From contig NZ_CP170339.1 in assembly GCF_042445055.1 (NCBI RefSeq), forward strand, positions 1,798,001 to 1,862,000: a DNA stretch of 64,000 nucleotides, read 5' to 3'. Source of the DNA: Falsihalocynthiibacter sp042445055 (GTDB lineage: Bacteria; Pseudomonadota; Alphaproteobacteria; Rhodobacterales; Rhodobacteraceae). Both the position numbers and the translations under genes were made by a program. The notes beneath the pieces are model-generated. The model was not told the DNA's origin, did no database searches, and saw nothing but the letters and a program-made list of their open reading frames with translations. Of the stretch, positions 49,833-57,271 are shown one piece after another; positions within the stretch are counted from its first letter, which is position 1; every line of letters begins with the position of its first letter.

Positions 49833-50774
49833 TCAGTATTTCACGCGCTTGTCGACCAAAAGGTACAACAAATCGGTGAGAAGGTTGATAAGAACATAGA
49901 GCGAAGCAACGACGATCAGGGTGCCTTGGATCACGGGATAATCACGGCGAAGAACTGCGCTCACCACAAGGTTACCCATTCCCGGAATGTTGAAAACGCG
50001 CTCGGTGACAACCGCGCCGGATACCAACAGCGCGAAGGTCAGTCCAATCACCGTTATGATCGGGATCGCCGCATTCTTGAGGGCATGACGTAGGACAACC
50101 CGACGTTCGCTCATACCCTTCGAGCGCGCGGTGCGGACGTAATCCTCGCCCAGAATATCGAGCATCGATGCGCGGGTAAAACGCAGGATGAGCGCGGAAT
50201 TCACGATTCCGAGGACAATCGACGGCAATATCAGAAAGCCCATACGCTCAATGAACGTGGCATCCGGCCCGCCGTAACCCGACGCAGGAAACCAGCCTAA
50301 ATCCGTTGCCAGATAGCGCTGAAACATCAATCCTGTCCAAAAGCTGGGGAACGAAGCGGCGAGCATCGCGGTGGTGATTGCGCTTTGGTCAAGGAACGAT
50401 CCCCGCCGATAAGCCGCATAAATGCCGATAGGTGTGGCGATCACAAGCGCGATCAAGAGCGAAAACAGCGAGAGGAAAATGGTCGGCTCTGCCCGTGCGG
50501 CAAGAACCTCGGTCACGGGAGCGCGGAAGAACAGCGATGTCCCGAGGTCTCCCCGAACGGCATTTCCGACGAAGGATGCGTATTGAACGATAATCGGCTG
50601 ATCCAGCCCAAGTTCGGCCCGAAGTTCGGCGGCCTCTTCTGGGCTTGCCTCTGGCCCAAGCATCAGCGCCGCAGGATCCCCAGGGGCCAGACGAACGATG
50701 ATAAATGCGATGGTCAGAACAAGGAAGATGACGATCATCATCCCCACAAGTCGTTTGAATATGTAACGGGCCAT
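49833..50774 (-). CDS. Peptide ABC transporter permease (DppB-like)
   Basis: A 313-residue permease beginning YIFKRLVGMMIVIFLVLTIAF, with PGDPAALMLGPEASPEE and LGLDQPIIVQYASFV in the first periplasmic region, the coupling loop YVRTARSKGMSERRVVLRHALKNA in two parts, and RVFNIPGMGNLVVSAVLRRDYPVIQG near the end, all classical DppB features. The 63-base gap to the binding-protein gene contains a strong hairpin. Confidence 0.94.
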   Translation of the reverse strand: MARYIFKRLVGMMIVIFLVLTIAFIIVRLAPGDPAALMLGPEASPEEAAELRAELGLDQPIIVQYASFVGNAVRGDLGTSLFFRAPVTEVLAARAEPTIFLSLFSLLIALVIATPIGIYAAYRRGSFLDQSAITTAMLAASFPSFWTGLMFQRYLATDLGWFPASGYGGPDATFIERMGFLILPSIVLGIVNSALILRFTRASMLDILGEDYVRTARSKGMSERRVVLRHALKNAAIPIITVIGLTFALLVSGAVVTERVFNIPGMGNLVVSAVLRRDYPVIQGTLIVVASLYVLINLLTDLLYLLVDKRVKY

Positions 50775-50800
50775 GGATATCTCAGCTTGCAGAGTGAAGC

Positions 50801-50829
50801 TCGCGCGCCCCGCGATTGTGGGCGCGCGA
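50801..50829 (-). other. Intercistronic hairpin after the binding-protein gene
   Basis: TCGCGCGCCC (50801-50810) pairs perfectly with GGGCGCGCGA (50820-50829), nine-base loop. It lies nine bases after the binding-protein stop without a U-tract on the minus strand, as expected of an element that raises binding-protein mRNA relative to the permeases. Confidence 0.6.
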
Positions 50830-50837
50830 TAGTGTGT

Positions 50838-52361
50838 TTATTCGCCGACTTTGACGTTCCAGAAGAACGGCCAAGGTGTCGATGTTACGCCTGTCAGGCC
50901 GCTTGCTGTGCCTGAAAGTGCGTTGAATGCGCCGATCTTGATAAAGCCAACGTCCTCAAAGACTTGCTCTTGAAGTTGCGCGAACAATTCCTTGCGCTTT
51001 TCTGCATCGGTTTCGGTTGTGAAGTCGACAAGGATCTGATCCTTCTCGGGGTTCGACCAACCAAGACGAGATGTCTTGTCGTATAGGCTTGTAAGTGCTG
51101 GTTCAGGTAGGAACGGCGAGTGGGTGATATAGATATCCCAGAGTGCTGGATCGTTGCGGCGCTGACCAAGTGTCGCCCAGTCCACGACGTCCATTTGCAC
51201 CGTAAAGCCCGCAGCCTCCAGCGCCATTTTGGCAACTTCGGCCATCTTGAAATGGAACTCATACTGACGCGATGTCAGGATGCGAAGTGGCGTTCCGTCA
51301 TATCCTGCTTCCTTAAGCATTTCGGCGGCTTTGGCTTGATCATTCTGATTGAAAAGCTCCGCGCCCGCATCTGTACGCCATGCCCAACCTTCAGGGTAAA
51401 GCGGACCATCCGTTAGGAAGAAGTTGTCGTCGCCAAACGCTGCGAACAGCATGTCATCCACCGGCAACGCGGCCTGAAGGGCTTGACGCACTGGCTTGCT
51501 CGTCAAGAGACCGTCTTTGTGGTTGATCGCGAAGATCGGCCAGCCGAACGGCTTGAGCAGAAGTGGATCCGCGGCGGAAGATTCCTCGATACGGGCAAAG
51601 CTCTCGGCTGGAAGGCCGTCGGCGAATGCAAATTGACCCGAAAGCAAACCCTCTACGCGTGTGTTCGGATCGGGTACAGGTACAAAGCGGATTTCGTCAA
51701 CCGTTTGCGCCCGCATACCTGCAGCGCCATCAGATGGCTCGTCACGCGAAACATAGCCGTCGAATTTTTCCAACTGAAGATATTGATCAGGCACGTGCGA
51801 AGCAATTTTGTAAGGCCCCGTCCCGATCACAGTTTCGATCTCGTCCGCGATGATCTCTTCGGGGTAAACCGCGGCTGCGGAGTTTGAGAACGCAAGAAGC
51901 GACAATAGCGGCGAGAACGCTTGGCTCATCGTGATGGTAACTTCAAAGTCTCCGGTTGCTTCGACGGATGCGACTTTGTCGGCAACCAATTTGCCGCGCG
52001 AAGCAACTTCGAGCCAGCGTTCAAGCGAAGCTACAACGTCCTTTGCATCCATTGATGAGCCGTCGTGAAACGTAATGCCTTCGCGGATCGCAATCTTGTA
52101 CGTCAGGCCGTCTTCGCTGATTTCTGGTAGATCAACAGCTAGCAAAGGCGCGATATTCCATTCGCCGTCGAAGGTATAAAGGGTTTCGACAAAGTGCTGT
52201 GTTACGATGGATACGACGTCTTTGGTGGATTTCATCGGGTCGAACGTATCGGCCTCACCGATGATGGCCACGTCGATTGTGTTTGCCGCGACAGGAGCAG
52301 AGAGTACTCCCCCCGCCAAAAGCGCCGCTGTAAATGAAATCTGGAATTTTTTTGTTAACAT
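50838..52361 (-). CDS. Peptide-type ABC transporter substrate-binding protein (SBP family 5)
   Basis: A 507-residue periplasmic binding protein with a signal peptide ending near residue 26 (LSAPVAA). IIGEADTFDPMKSTKDVVSI, IREGITFHDGSSMDAKDVVASLERW in pieces and VIGTGPYKI are SBP_bac_5 signatures. ATG 52361 follows GGAGG at good spacing. It leads an operon whose other members are two permeases, an amidohydrolase, two ATPases, RidA and a SelA-like enzyme, so the ligand is probably the compound those enzymes degrade rather than general peptides. Confidence 0.92.
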   Translation of the reverse strand: MLTKKFQISFTAALLAGGVLSAPVAANTIDVAIIGEADTFDPMKSTKDVVSIVTQHFVETLYTFDGEWNIAPLLAVDLPEISEDGLTYKIAIREGITFHDGSSMDAKDVVASLERWLEVASRGKLVADKVASVEATGDFEVTITMSQAFSPLLSLLAFSNSAAAVYPEEIIADEIETVIGTGPYKIASHVPDQYLQLEKFDGYVSRDEPSDGAAGMRAQTVDEIRFVPVPDPNTRVEGLLSGQFAFADGLPAESFARIEESSAADPLLLKPFGWPIFAINHKDGLLTSKPVRQALQAALPVDDMLFAAFGDDNFFLTDGPLYPEGWAWRTDAGAELFNQNDQAKAAEMLKEAGYDGTPLRILTSRQYEFHFKMAEVAKMALEAAGFTVQMDVVDWATLGQRRNDPALWDIYITHSPFLPEPALTSLYDKTSRLGWSNPEKDQILVDFTTETDAEKRKELFAQLQEQVFEDVGFIKIGAFNALSGTASGLTGVTSTPWPFFWNVKVGE

Positions 52362-52521
52362 TATCAACCTCCACAGTTATGTTATATATTCCTTATTTAC
52401 GATACATCGCACCCTTCCGCCAAGTCAAGAAAGATCGGCGCGTATTCAGACATCGCTTTTAACACCTGATATTGTTAAATATTTTGAAAACGAAACCTTC
52501 TATTGACGGGCGAGTTAAAAC

Positions 52522-52535
52522 TCCATAATTATGGA
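52522..52535. promoter_or_regulatory. Palindromic operator in the divergent IclR/SBP promoter
   Basis: TCCATAATTATGGA is a perfect 14-base palindrome, flanked by GTTAA on the left and TTAAC on the right, located 42 bases before the IclR gene and about 160 bases before the binding-protein gene. IclR proteins bind such AT-centred palindromes; assignment to this regulator is inferred. Confidence 0.55.
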
Positions 52536-52576
52536 TTAACTACCAATAACAGCCATCGATCAGGCACGGAGAGAAC

Positions 52577-53347
52577 ATGGCCGACTCAAGAAAACGCGTC
52601 GGAGCAATCGACAGAGCGCTTCAGATCCTCGACATTTTGACCGAACGTGGAAGCGCGATGAGTTCTTATGAGCTTGCTCGGACCACGGGCGCCCCTGCTT
52701 CGACGATATACAAAATCGTGGATGAGTTGATCGAGCGCGAGATGCTCACACGACCGTCAGAGAACACGATTTGGCTCGGCCCGCGGTTGATGCGGTATGG
52801 ACTGACTTATCGTGCGAATGTGAATGTGTATTCCGCGGCGGCCAAAGAAATGAAGCGTCTCTGCGCCGAAGCGGGTGAAACCGTTCAGATTTGCGCGCGT
52901 GATGGCGGGATGATGACGGTCATCGACATGGCCCGTGGCGATGGGCACTTTAATGTGGCTTCTGATATCGGCACGCGCGTTCCGTTGAATTGGACGGCCT
53001 CTGGGCGTTTACTTTTGGGGCACCTTGAAGAGGCCGAGCGGGTTCAGATTTTCGCCGAAACGGCCCGCCCCTCCGAAACCGGACAGGCCGAGATTGATCC
53101 GCATGTGCTTTCTGAACAATCGCGGCTTGAGTTTGAAAATCGACTCGCGGTGCAAATGAGTGCCTCGGAGTATTCCGTGGCCTGCATCGCTTCGCCCATT
53201 TGCGATGTCACTGGTGCCTGCCTTGCGACAATCTCTATCGTACTGCCGCAATCGAAAGCGGAATCCTCGCTCGCAAGCCTGACGAACGCGGTTCAGCGCG
53301 CGGCTGCGAATGTCGAAAAGGCACTAGGCGGCACGATAGTCGCCTAG
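52577..53347 (+). CDS. IclR-family transcriptional regulator
   Basis: A 256-residue regulator. N-terminal winged helix: AIDRALQILDILTERGSAMSSYELARTTG in two parts and PASTIYKIVDELIEREML; C-terminal GAF-like ligand domain with GLTYRANVNVYSAA, VIDMARGDGHFNVASDIGTRVPLNWTASGRLLLGHL in parts, and the late YSVACIASPICDVTGACLATISIV. It is divergent from the nine-kilobase catabolic operon and is the obvious controller, with the effector probably the pathway substrate or an intermediate. Confidence 0.92.
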   Translation: MADSRKRVGAIDRALQILDILTERGSAMSSYELARTTGAPASTIYKIVDELIEREMLTRPSENTIWLGPRLMRYGLTYRANVNVYSAAAKEMKRLCAEAGETVQICARDGGMMTVIDMARGDGHFNVASDIGTRVPLNWTASGRLLLGHLEEAERVQIFAETARPSETGQAEIDPHVLSEQSRLEFENRLAVQMSASEYSVACIASPICDVTGACLATISIVLPQSKAESSLASLTNAVQRAAANVEKALGGTIVA

Positions 53348-53370
53348 CTCGGGTAAATCTGATCAGGTAA

Positions 53371-54150
53371 TTAGTACTGGTAGTTCAGGCCAGCAAAGAT
53401 GTTCCATTTTTGCTGTCCGTCACCTTCATGGGCGATGGAGTACTGTGGTTCGATAAATGCGTTAATGACACCGCCACTGGTGGGCATTGCGCGCCCGATA
53501 CCAAAGCCGAAAGGGATGTTATAATTGTCGTTCTCGAAATTATACGTCCAGATACCTGTCGAACGAAGATACCAACCTTGGTCTAGTTGATAGAATAGGA
53601 ACGGCTGGAGCGCACCAATGTTCACATCCTTACGATCTTCGTCACCACCGACACTGGCTTGCCAAGTCAAAAGGTAGCCCCACTGAAATTTTGGATCAGT
53701 GGCGTTAAACAATACGTTGGCAAAACCGAGCGACCATTTTCCGGAACCTGTTTCATCCTCGGATGCCGTCGGAATTGTAAGTTGCGGGCCGATGCCAAAG
53801 CTCACAGCTGGATTCCCTGTATCGAGTAGATACGCGGCGAAAACATTCAGGTCGCCGAAACCGGTAACATCACCACCATTTGCAGTCGGGATTGTATTGA
53901 CCGGTGCGGTGAGACGCATAAGCCAGTCACCTCCAAAGGCTTGGAATGGGCTCGCATAGCGTAAGAAAAACTGGTTGGCGTCACGGTCTGTTCCAGTCAA
54001 TTCGCCTGTGTAAAGGTTCTGAAAATTCAGCGCCTTTGTTTTCGCTAACGGGTTGTTTGCTTGGGCGGCTGCGCCACTATCTTCGGCAAGTGCCGCGCTT
54101 CCCAGTGCTGTAAATGCTATTGCCGATAGGGCAGTTCTCAACTTTCCCAT
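53371..54150 (-). CDS. Putative outer-membrane beta-barrel protein
   Basis: A 259-residue exported protein with a signal peptide ending near residue 22 (GSAALA). The mature part alternates polar and aromatic residues in short strands (WLMRLTAPVNTIP, FGDLNVFAAYLLD, FGIGPQLTIPTA, GYLLTWQASVGGD, WYLRSTGIWTYNF) and ends in an aromatic residue (NYQY), the usual outer-membrane assembly signal. It resembles the MetA-pathway phenol-degradation / transporter-like barrel family. Function unknown. ATG 54150 is preferred to the frame start at 54210 because the signal peptide begins there. Confidence 0.7.
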   Translation of the reverse strand: MGKLRTALSAIAFTALGSAALAEDSGAAAQANNPLAKTKALNFQNLYTGELTGTDRDANQFFLRYASPFQAFGGDWLMRLTAPVNTIPTANGGDVTGFGDLNVFAAYLLDTGNPAVSFGIGPQLTIPTASEDETGSGKWSLGFANVLFNATDPKFQWGYLLTWQASVGGDEDRKDVNIGALQPFLFYQLDQGWYLRSTGIWTYNFENDNYNIPFGFGIGRAMPTSGGVINAFIEPQYSIAHEGDGQQKWNIFAGLNYQY

Positions 54151-54572
54151 GGGACGTCTCCTATTTGTATCCGCATCAAATACGGACAAATTTTCAAAAA
54201 ATTTATTCAAATAAACGCAATGTACTCACCTGACACGCTAGCAGCAGTACCCAAAATAATAAAGATTTATGTGATTACGGGATCTTGATGATGGCGTTGT
54301 GCGCCATTTGCGGACCCGTTTGGGCGCATCCGCCCGCTATTTGCGCGCGTTTAATCGCATGAGCCTCCTGCTTTGAAGTGGTCCGTCCCTATAGTTAGAA
54401 AAGCAGAGGACCAGAGATGGTAATTTGGAGGCCCAAGCCCGAAGAGATAGTGGTGAAGTTACAGCAGGTTGAAGTACTGATATGGCAAGGTATGCCTCGG
54501 ATTGACGCGATCCGTCAGATCAGTGTGACTGAAGAAACCAATTATCGCTGGAAGAAGAATGGAGCCTTTGTT

Positions 54573-54599
54573 GCGCCATTGGTCCGAGCGCCAATGGCG
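54573..54599 (+). repeat. 27-bp palindromic repeat, copy A
   Basis: CGCCATTGG (54574-54582) and CCAATGGCG (54591-54599) form a perfect nine-pair stem around TCCGAGCG. It is inserted in frame in the degenerate orfA, adding about 14 residues with its flanks. A close copy lies at 54714-54740. Confidence 0.6.
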
Positions 54600-54713
54600 A
54601 CGGGCGGAATGGGCACGGAACAACTAAAGGAGCTGAAACGGCTGCAGAATGAGAACGAGCGTCTGCGTCGTGCAGTTTCTGAACTGACATTGGATAAGTT
54701 GATCCTGAAGGAG

Positions 54714-54740
54714 GCGCCATTGGTTCGAGCCCAATTGGCG
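54714..54740 (+). repeat. 27-bp palindromic repeat, copy B
   Basis: CGCCATTGG (54715-54723) and CCAATTGGCG (54731-54740) flank TTCGAGC; one arm has an extra T compared with copy A. It replaces the normal C-terminal codons of orfA at the junction with the orfB remnant. Confidence 0.55.
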
Positions 54741-54820
54741 ATGGCTCAGAGCTGATCTCCGAGGCCGTCAGAGATTGGATCAAGGCTGATCAGCCCCACC
54801 TAAGTAGTCCAGTTTGAATG

Positions 54821-55624
54821 TTAGTGCATGATCGGCCTTAGTTCCATCGGGACGATGGTTTCCGGAGCCGGCGGGCGGTAGCCCAGAGCACTGTGTGGTC
54901 GTTTGGTATTGTAGTGTTTCCTCCAGCTTTCGATGATAATCTGTGCTTCGCGTAGAGTGTAAAAGCTCTCCCCGTTCAGCAACTCGTCGCGGAACCGGGC
55001 ATTGAAACTTTCGCAATACCCATTCTCCCACGGCGAGCCAGGCTCAATGTAAGCCGTTTTGGCTCCAACCGCCTCAATCCAGTCTCGAACAGCCCGAGCT
55101 ATGAACTCCGGGCCGTTGTCCGACCTGATGTAGGCCGGAACGCCGCGCAAGATGAACAGATCCGTGAGTGCGTCGATGACTTCTGTCGAGTTCAACTTCC
55201 GCTTCACCCGGATCGCCAGGCATTCCCGGCTGTATTCGTCCAAGATGTTCAGGGTCCGGAACGCTTTCCCGTCATCAGTTCGATGATGAACGAAGTCATA
55301 CGACCAGACGTGGTTGCGATACTCTGGCCGCAGCCGGACACATGAGCCATCATTTAGCCAGAGCCGCCCCTTCTTGGGTTGTTTCATGGGTACTTTGAGC
55401 CCCTCACGCCGCCACAACCGTTCAACCCGCTTGTCGTTCACCTGCCAGCCCGCATCCCTGAGCAGAGCCGCAATCCGGCGATACCCGTACCGGCCATACT
55501 GACGTGCCAGTTCGATCATATCAGCAACCAGCCGTTCTTCGTCACTTCGGTCAACAGGCAACCGCCTCTGGGTGGATCGGTTCTGCCCCAAAACACGACA
55601 GATCCGCCGCTCAGACACCCGCAC
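54821..55624 (-). CDS. IS3-family transposase OrfB (DDE integrase core)
   Basis: At least 267 residues, continuing upstream in the same frame to about 55672 without a stop, since OrfB is made as an OrfAB fusion by -1 frameshifting near GGGGAAACTTCTGAG. RRICRVLGQNRSTQRR and YGRYGYRRIAALL form the HTH_21 part. The DDE triad is seen: Asp in WSYDFVH, Asp in IRSDNGPEFIA, Glu in SPWENGYCESFNARFRDELL. The end, RPHSALGYRPPAPE, is typical. It catalyses excision and insertion of the element. Confidence 0.9.
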   Translation of the reverse strand: MRVSERRICRVLGQNRSTQRRLPVDRSDEERLVADMIELARQYGRYGYRRIAALLRDAGWQVNDKRVERLWRREGLKVPMKQPKKGRLWLNDGSCVRLRPEYRNHVWSYDFVHHRTDDGKAFRTLNILDEYSRECLAIRVKRKLNSTEVIDALTDLFILRGVPAYIRSDNGPEFIARAVRDWIEAVGAKTAYIEPGSPWENGYCESFNARFRDELLNGESFYTLREAQIIIESWRKHYNTKRPHSALGYRPPAPETIVPMELRPIMH

Positions 55625-55668
55625 CTCATTGCGAATGTGATCGATGCAGGCGCGGCGGCGCGAGGGGC

Positions 55669-55947
55669 TCAGAAGTTTCCCCGTGCGGCTTCCGACAGGA
55701 TCAACTTGTCCAGGGTCAGATCAGATACGGCTCGCCGCAGTCGATCATTCTCCTTCTGAAGCCGCTTTAGTTCCCTCAGTTGGTCGGTTCCCATTCCGCC
55801 ATATTGTTTGCGCCAACGATAAAACGTCTGTTCAGTTATCTGCACTTGCCGGATTGCATCAACACGCGGCATGCCTTGACCGCAAAGCACCTCAACCTGC
55901 CGCAACTTCGTGACAATCTCTTCTGGCTTGTGTCGCTTAATTCCCAT
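55669..55947 (-). CDS. IS3-family transposase OrfA
   Basis: A 92-residue DNA-binding protein. HKPEEIVTKLRQVEVLCGQG and RVDAIRQVQITEQTFYRWRKQYGG form the transposase HTH; LRELKRLQKENDRLRRAVSDLTLDKLIL is the leucine zipper used for dimerisation and OrfAB assembly. ATG 55947 follows GGAGG. The stop at 55669-55671 lies where the -1 OrfB frame continues. Confidence 0.88.
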   Translation of the reverse strand: MGIKRHKPEEIVTKLRQVEVLCGQGMPRVDAIRQVQITEQTFYRWRKQYGGMGTDQLRELKRLQKENDRLRRAVSDLTLDKLILSEAARGNF

Positions 55948-56052
55948 TTTCAATCCTCCGATTCCTAACTATAGGGGCGGACCACTTCAAAGGGGGAGGA
56001 CCACAAATGCCAGACAAAAACAACAAGTACTGTTTTTCCCATGATTTTTCCC

Positions 56053-56313
56053 TTATTTGTCGAGGCGCCGCGCCAGCCAGCCTATGATTGCGATATTGAT
56101 GAGCGGCGAGAATAGACCGACACCAATCAAGACACTGTCAGGCGCGCCTTCCATGAACATATTCCAAGGCAGACCAAGCGGGATGAGAAACACCGCCGAG
56201 AGAGGATCCTTTTCCTGCCCCAGCAAGCCAAACATGCCAATTGCCAGCAGAATGAGCGCGGCCACATAACCTATGACCAGCGCCCAAAAAAGTATGCGCA
56301 ATGCAATCCGCAT
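56053..56313 (-). CDS. Small membrane protein, unknown function
   Basis: An 86-residue protein with two clear membrane segments: ILFWALVIGYVAALILLAIGMFGLL (about residues 7-31) and VLIGVGLFSPLINIAIIGWLA (about 61-81), with a loop containing FLIPLGLPWNMFMEGAPDS and a basic C-terminus (ARRLDK). I do not recognise a family. It starts eight bases after the lipoprotein gene on the same strand, so they form a two-gene unit. The left end of the unit abuts the IS cluster. Confidence 0.7.
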   Translation of the reverse strand: MRIALRILFWALVIGYVAALILLAIGMFGLLGQEKDPLSAVFLIPLGLPWNMFMEGAPDSVLIGVGLFSPLINIAIIGWLARRLDK

Positions 56314-56321
56314 TGGCGGCT

Positions 56322-56624
56322 CTAGGCCATACCCTCATCCGTGAGCGATTGGATGCCCGCGGTTGTGCCGTCGCTATAGCCAATGCACTGCCATGGTGCG
56401 CGGTTCTCGCCGACGCCAACCCGAACCATCGTACCGGCCTCGGAGAATTCAGAACCAAGAAGAACAACATCGGGGTTATTGGTGGTTGCGGTTACATCAC
56501 GCAAACAGGCCTGTTCCGGACCAGAAGGCATACCAGATGTTACTTCCATGCTTCCCATGTCTTCGTCGCAGGCCGAAAGCGATAGAACAGCGCCGAGGGC
56601 TCCGATGATCATAATATTCTTCAT
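56322..56624 (-). CDS. Small lipoprotein, unknown function
   Basis: A 100-residue protein from the ATG at 56624, which follows AAGGAG at ideal spacing. The signal sequence MKNIMIIGALGAVLSLSAC ends in a lipobox LSAC (Cys at residue 19) followed by an acidic DEDMGS, predicting an outer-membrane-sorted lipoprotein. The mature part has one further Cys pair (QACLRDVTAT and WQCIGYSDG), a possible disulfide, and MVRVGVGENRAPW, reminiscent of small inhibitor-like folds. Family not recognised. Confidence 0.72.
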   Translation of the reverse strand: MKNIMIIGALGAVLSLSACDEDMGSMEVTSGMPSGPEQACLRDVTATTNNPDVVLLGSEFSEAGTMVRVGVGENRAPWQCIGYSDGTTAGIQSLTDEGMA

Positions 56625-57271
56625 TATATTCTCCTTGAATTTGTTAGGCTTTAATTCACTCGTACGGAATTCAATGAATAAGACAGCGTCGGCCAGCATG
56701 AAAATTTGCACAAATCAGCGCAGACTCCAAAGATTAGTTAGAGTGTCTATGCCACCTGACGTCAGGTCAAGAATTATTGAACAAATTTGCTTTTATTTTG
56801 GGGATTTACAACGCCAATATGCCCCCCCACGCCCTACCCGCGGTTCTAGATTGCGAGCGAGCACGGCGCTAGAAGAAGTTTAAAGCGCGATTGGAGAGTA
56901 GTTAGACTGATTGATGCCGCGACTGCCCACTATATGTTGCTCAGCATCAATCTTGAGCAAAATTAATGTCTAACTAGTCACGCCAAATCACCCGCTCAAC
57001 GGGCGAAAGACAAAGCCAGCGGCGAACCAAGAATTAGTTCTGAAAAAGACATATCGGACACACAGGGACAACCCCAAGCCTTTTAAACAAGGGTTTGCAG
57101 CGAAATGTTTCAACTGTACACGCCTATATGTTTCGATAGGTTTTGCTAGGCGGCTCCCCCCTAAACGCAAAAAGCTCAGCCCAACTAAGGACGGGGAAAC
57201 GCAAAGCTTTCACAAATATGATATTCCTATAGTCTCAGCATAACCCTTCATTTCAAAAAAGGAATTTAAGT
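56625..57271. promoter_or_regulatory. 647-bp intergenic region with a 14-bp palindrome
   Basis: No supported gene. The perfect palindrome ACCTGACGTCAGGT at 56754-56767 lies 130 bases upstream of the leftward lipoprotein gene and could be an operator. CGCCTA/TAGGCG can pair around 57122-57154. A 60-codon frame on the minus strand (56988-57170) has no ribosome site and no recognisable composition. AAGGAA near 57259 is the ribosome site of the acyltransferase gene. Confidence 0.35.

Larger units (their letters stand above)
54417..54755 (+). pseudogene. IS3-family orfA remnant with two palindromic inserts
   Basis: Translation gives 112 residues clearly related to the orfA at 55669-55947 (KPEEIV, QGMPRIDAIRQ, LKRLQNENERLRRAVSELTLDKLI). 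Two insertions interrupt the similarity: about 14 residues after YRWKK (APLVRAPMAT in the middle) and a changed C-terminus APLVRAQLAMAQS. Both insertions contain a 27-base palindromic sequence (54573-54599 and 54714-54740). The leucine-zipper part is intact, but without orfB the element is not autonomous. Confidence 0.7.
54374..54786 (+). mobile_element. Degenerate IS3-family element, left part (interrupted)
   Basis: It starts with TGAAGTGGTCCGTCCC, 24 of 25 bases identical to the outer end of the intact copy at 55965-55989. It holds an altered orfA (54417-54755) that runs into a piece of orfB (AVRDWIK-coding, about 54756-54785), so most of orfB is deleted. The intact IS407-group copy begins directly after it. 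The sequence past the intact copy, GGGAGGACCAC at 55994-56004, resembles an inverted end, so this older element may extend to about 56004 with the newer one inserted in it. Confidence 0.65.
54787..55989 (-). mobile_element. IS3-family (IS407-group-like) insertion sequence, apparently complete
   Basis: About 1203 bp, reading leftward, with overlapping orfA and orfB in -1 relation. The orfA-side end is TGAAGTGGTCCGCCCC (read inward from 55989) and the orfB-side end TGATCAGCCCCACC (inward from 54787); both start TGA and share GCCCC, but the repeats are imperfect. AAGG occurs at 54782-54785 and 55990-55993, which would be a 4-bp target duplication of IS407 type if the left terminus is shifted one base. 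Both reading frames are intact, so it may be active. Confidence 0.75.

Noticed and set aside
54714..54740. A tRNA fragment or attachment site, because GGTTCGAGCCC resembles a T-arm.
   Set aside because: The sequence is a near copy of the palindrome at 54573-54599 inside a transposase remnant; no other tRNA arm is present.
54374..56004. A CRISPR or integron cassette suggested by repeated palindromic pieces.
   Set aside because: Only two copies, no regular spacers, and the context is clearly IS3-family transposase DNA.
56016..56037. A terminator for the small membrane-protein gene (AAAAACA/TGTTTTT).
   Set aside because: Only seven A-T-dominated pairs; too weak to list as a feature.
56988..57170. 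A 60-codon minus-strand frame in the intergenic region before the acyltransferase.
   Set aside because: It starts at a TTG without a ribosome site and shows no recognisable segment.
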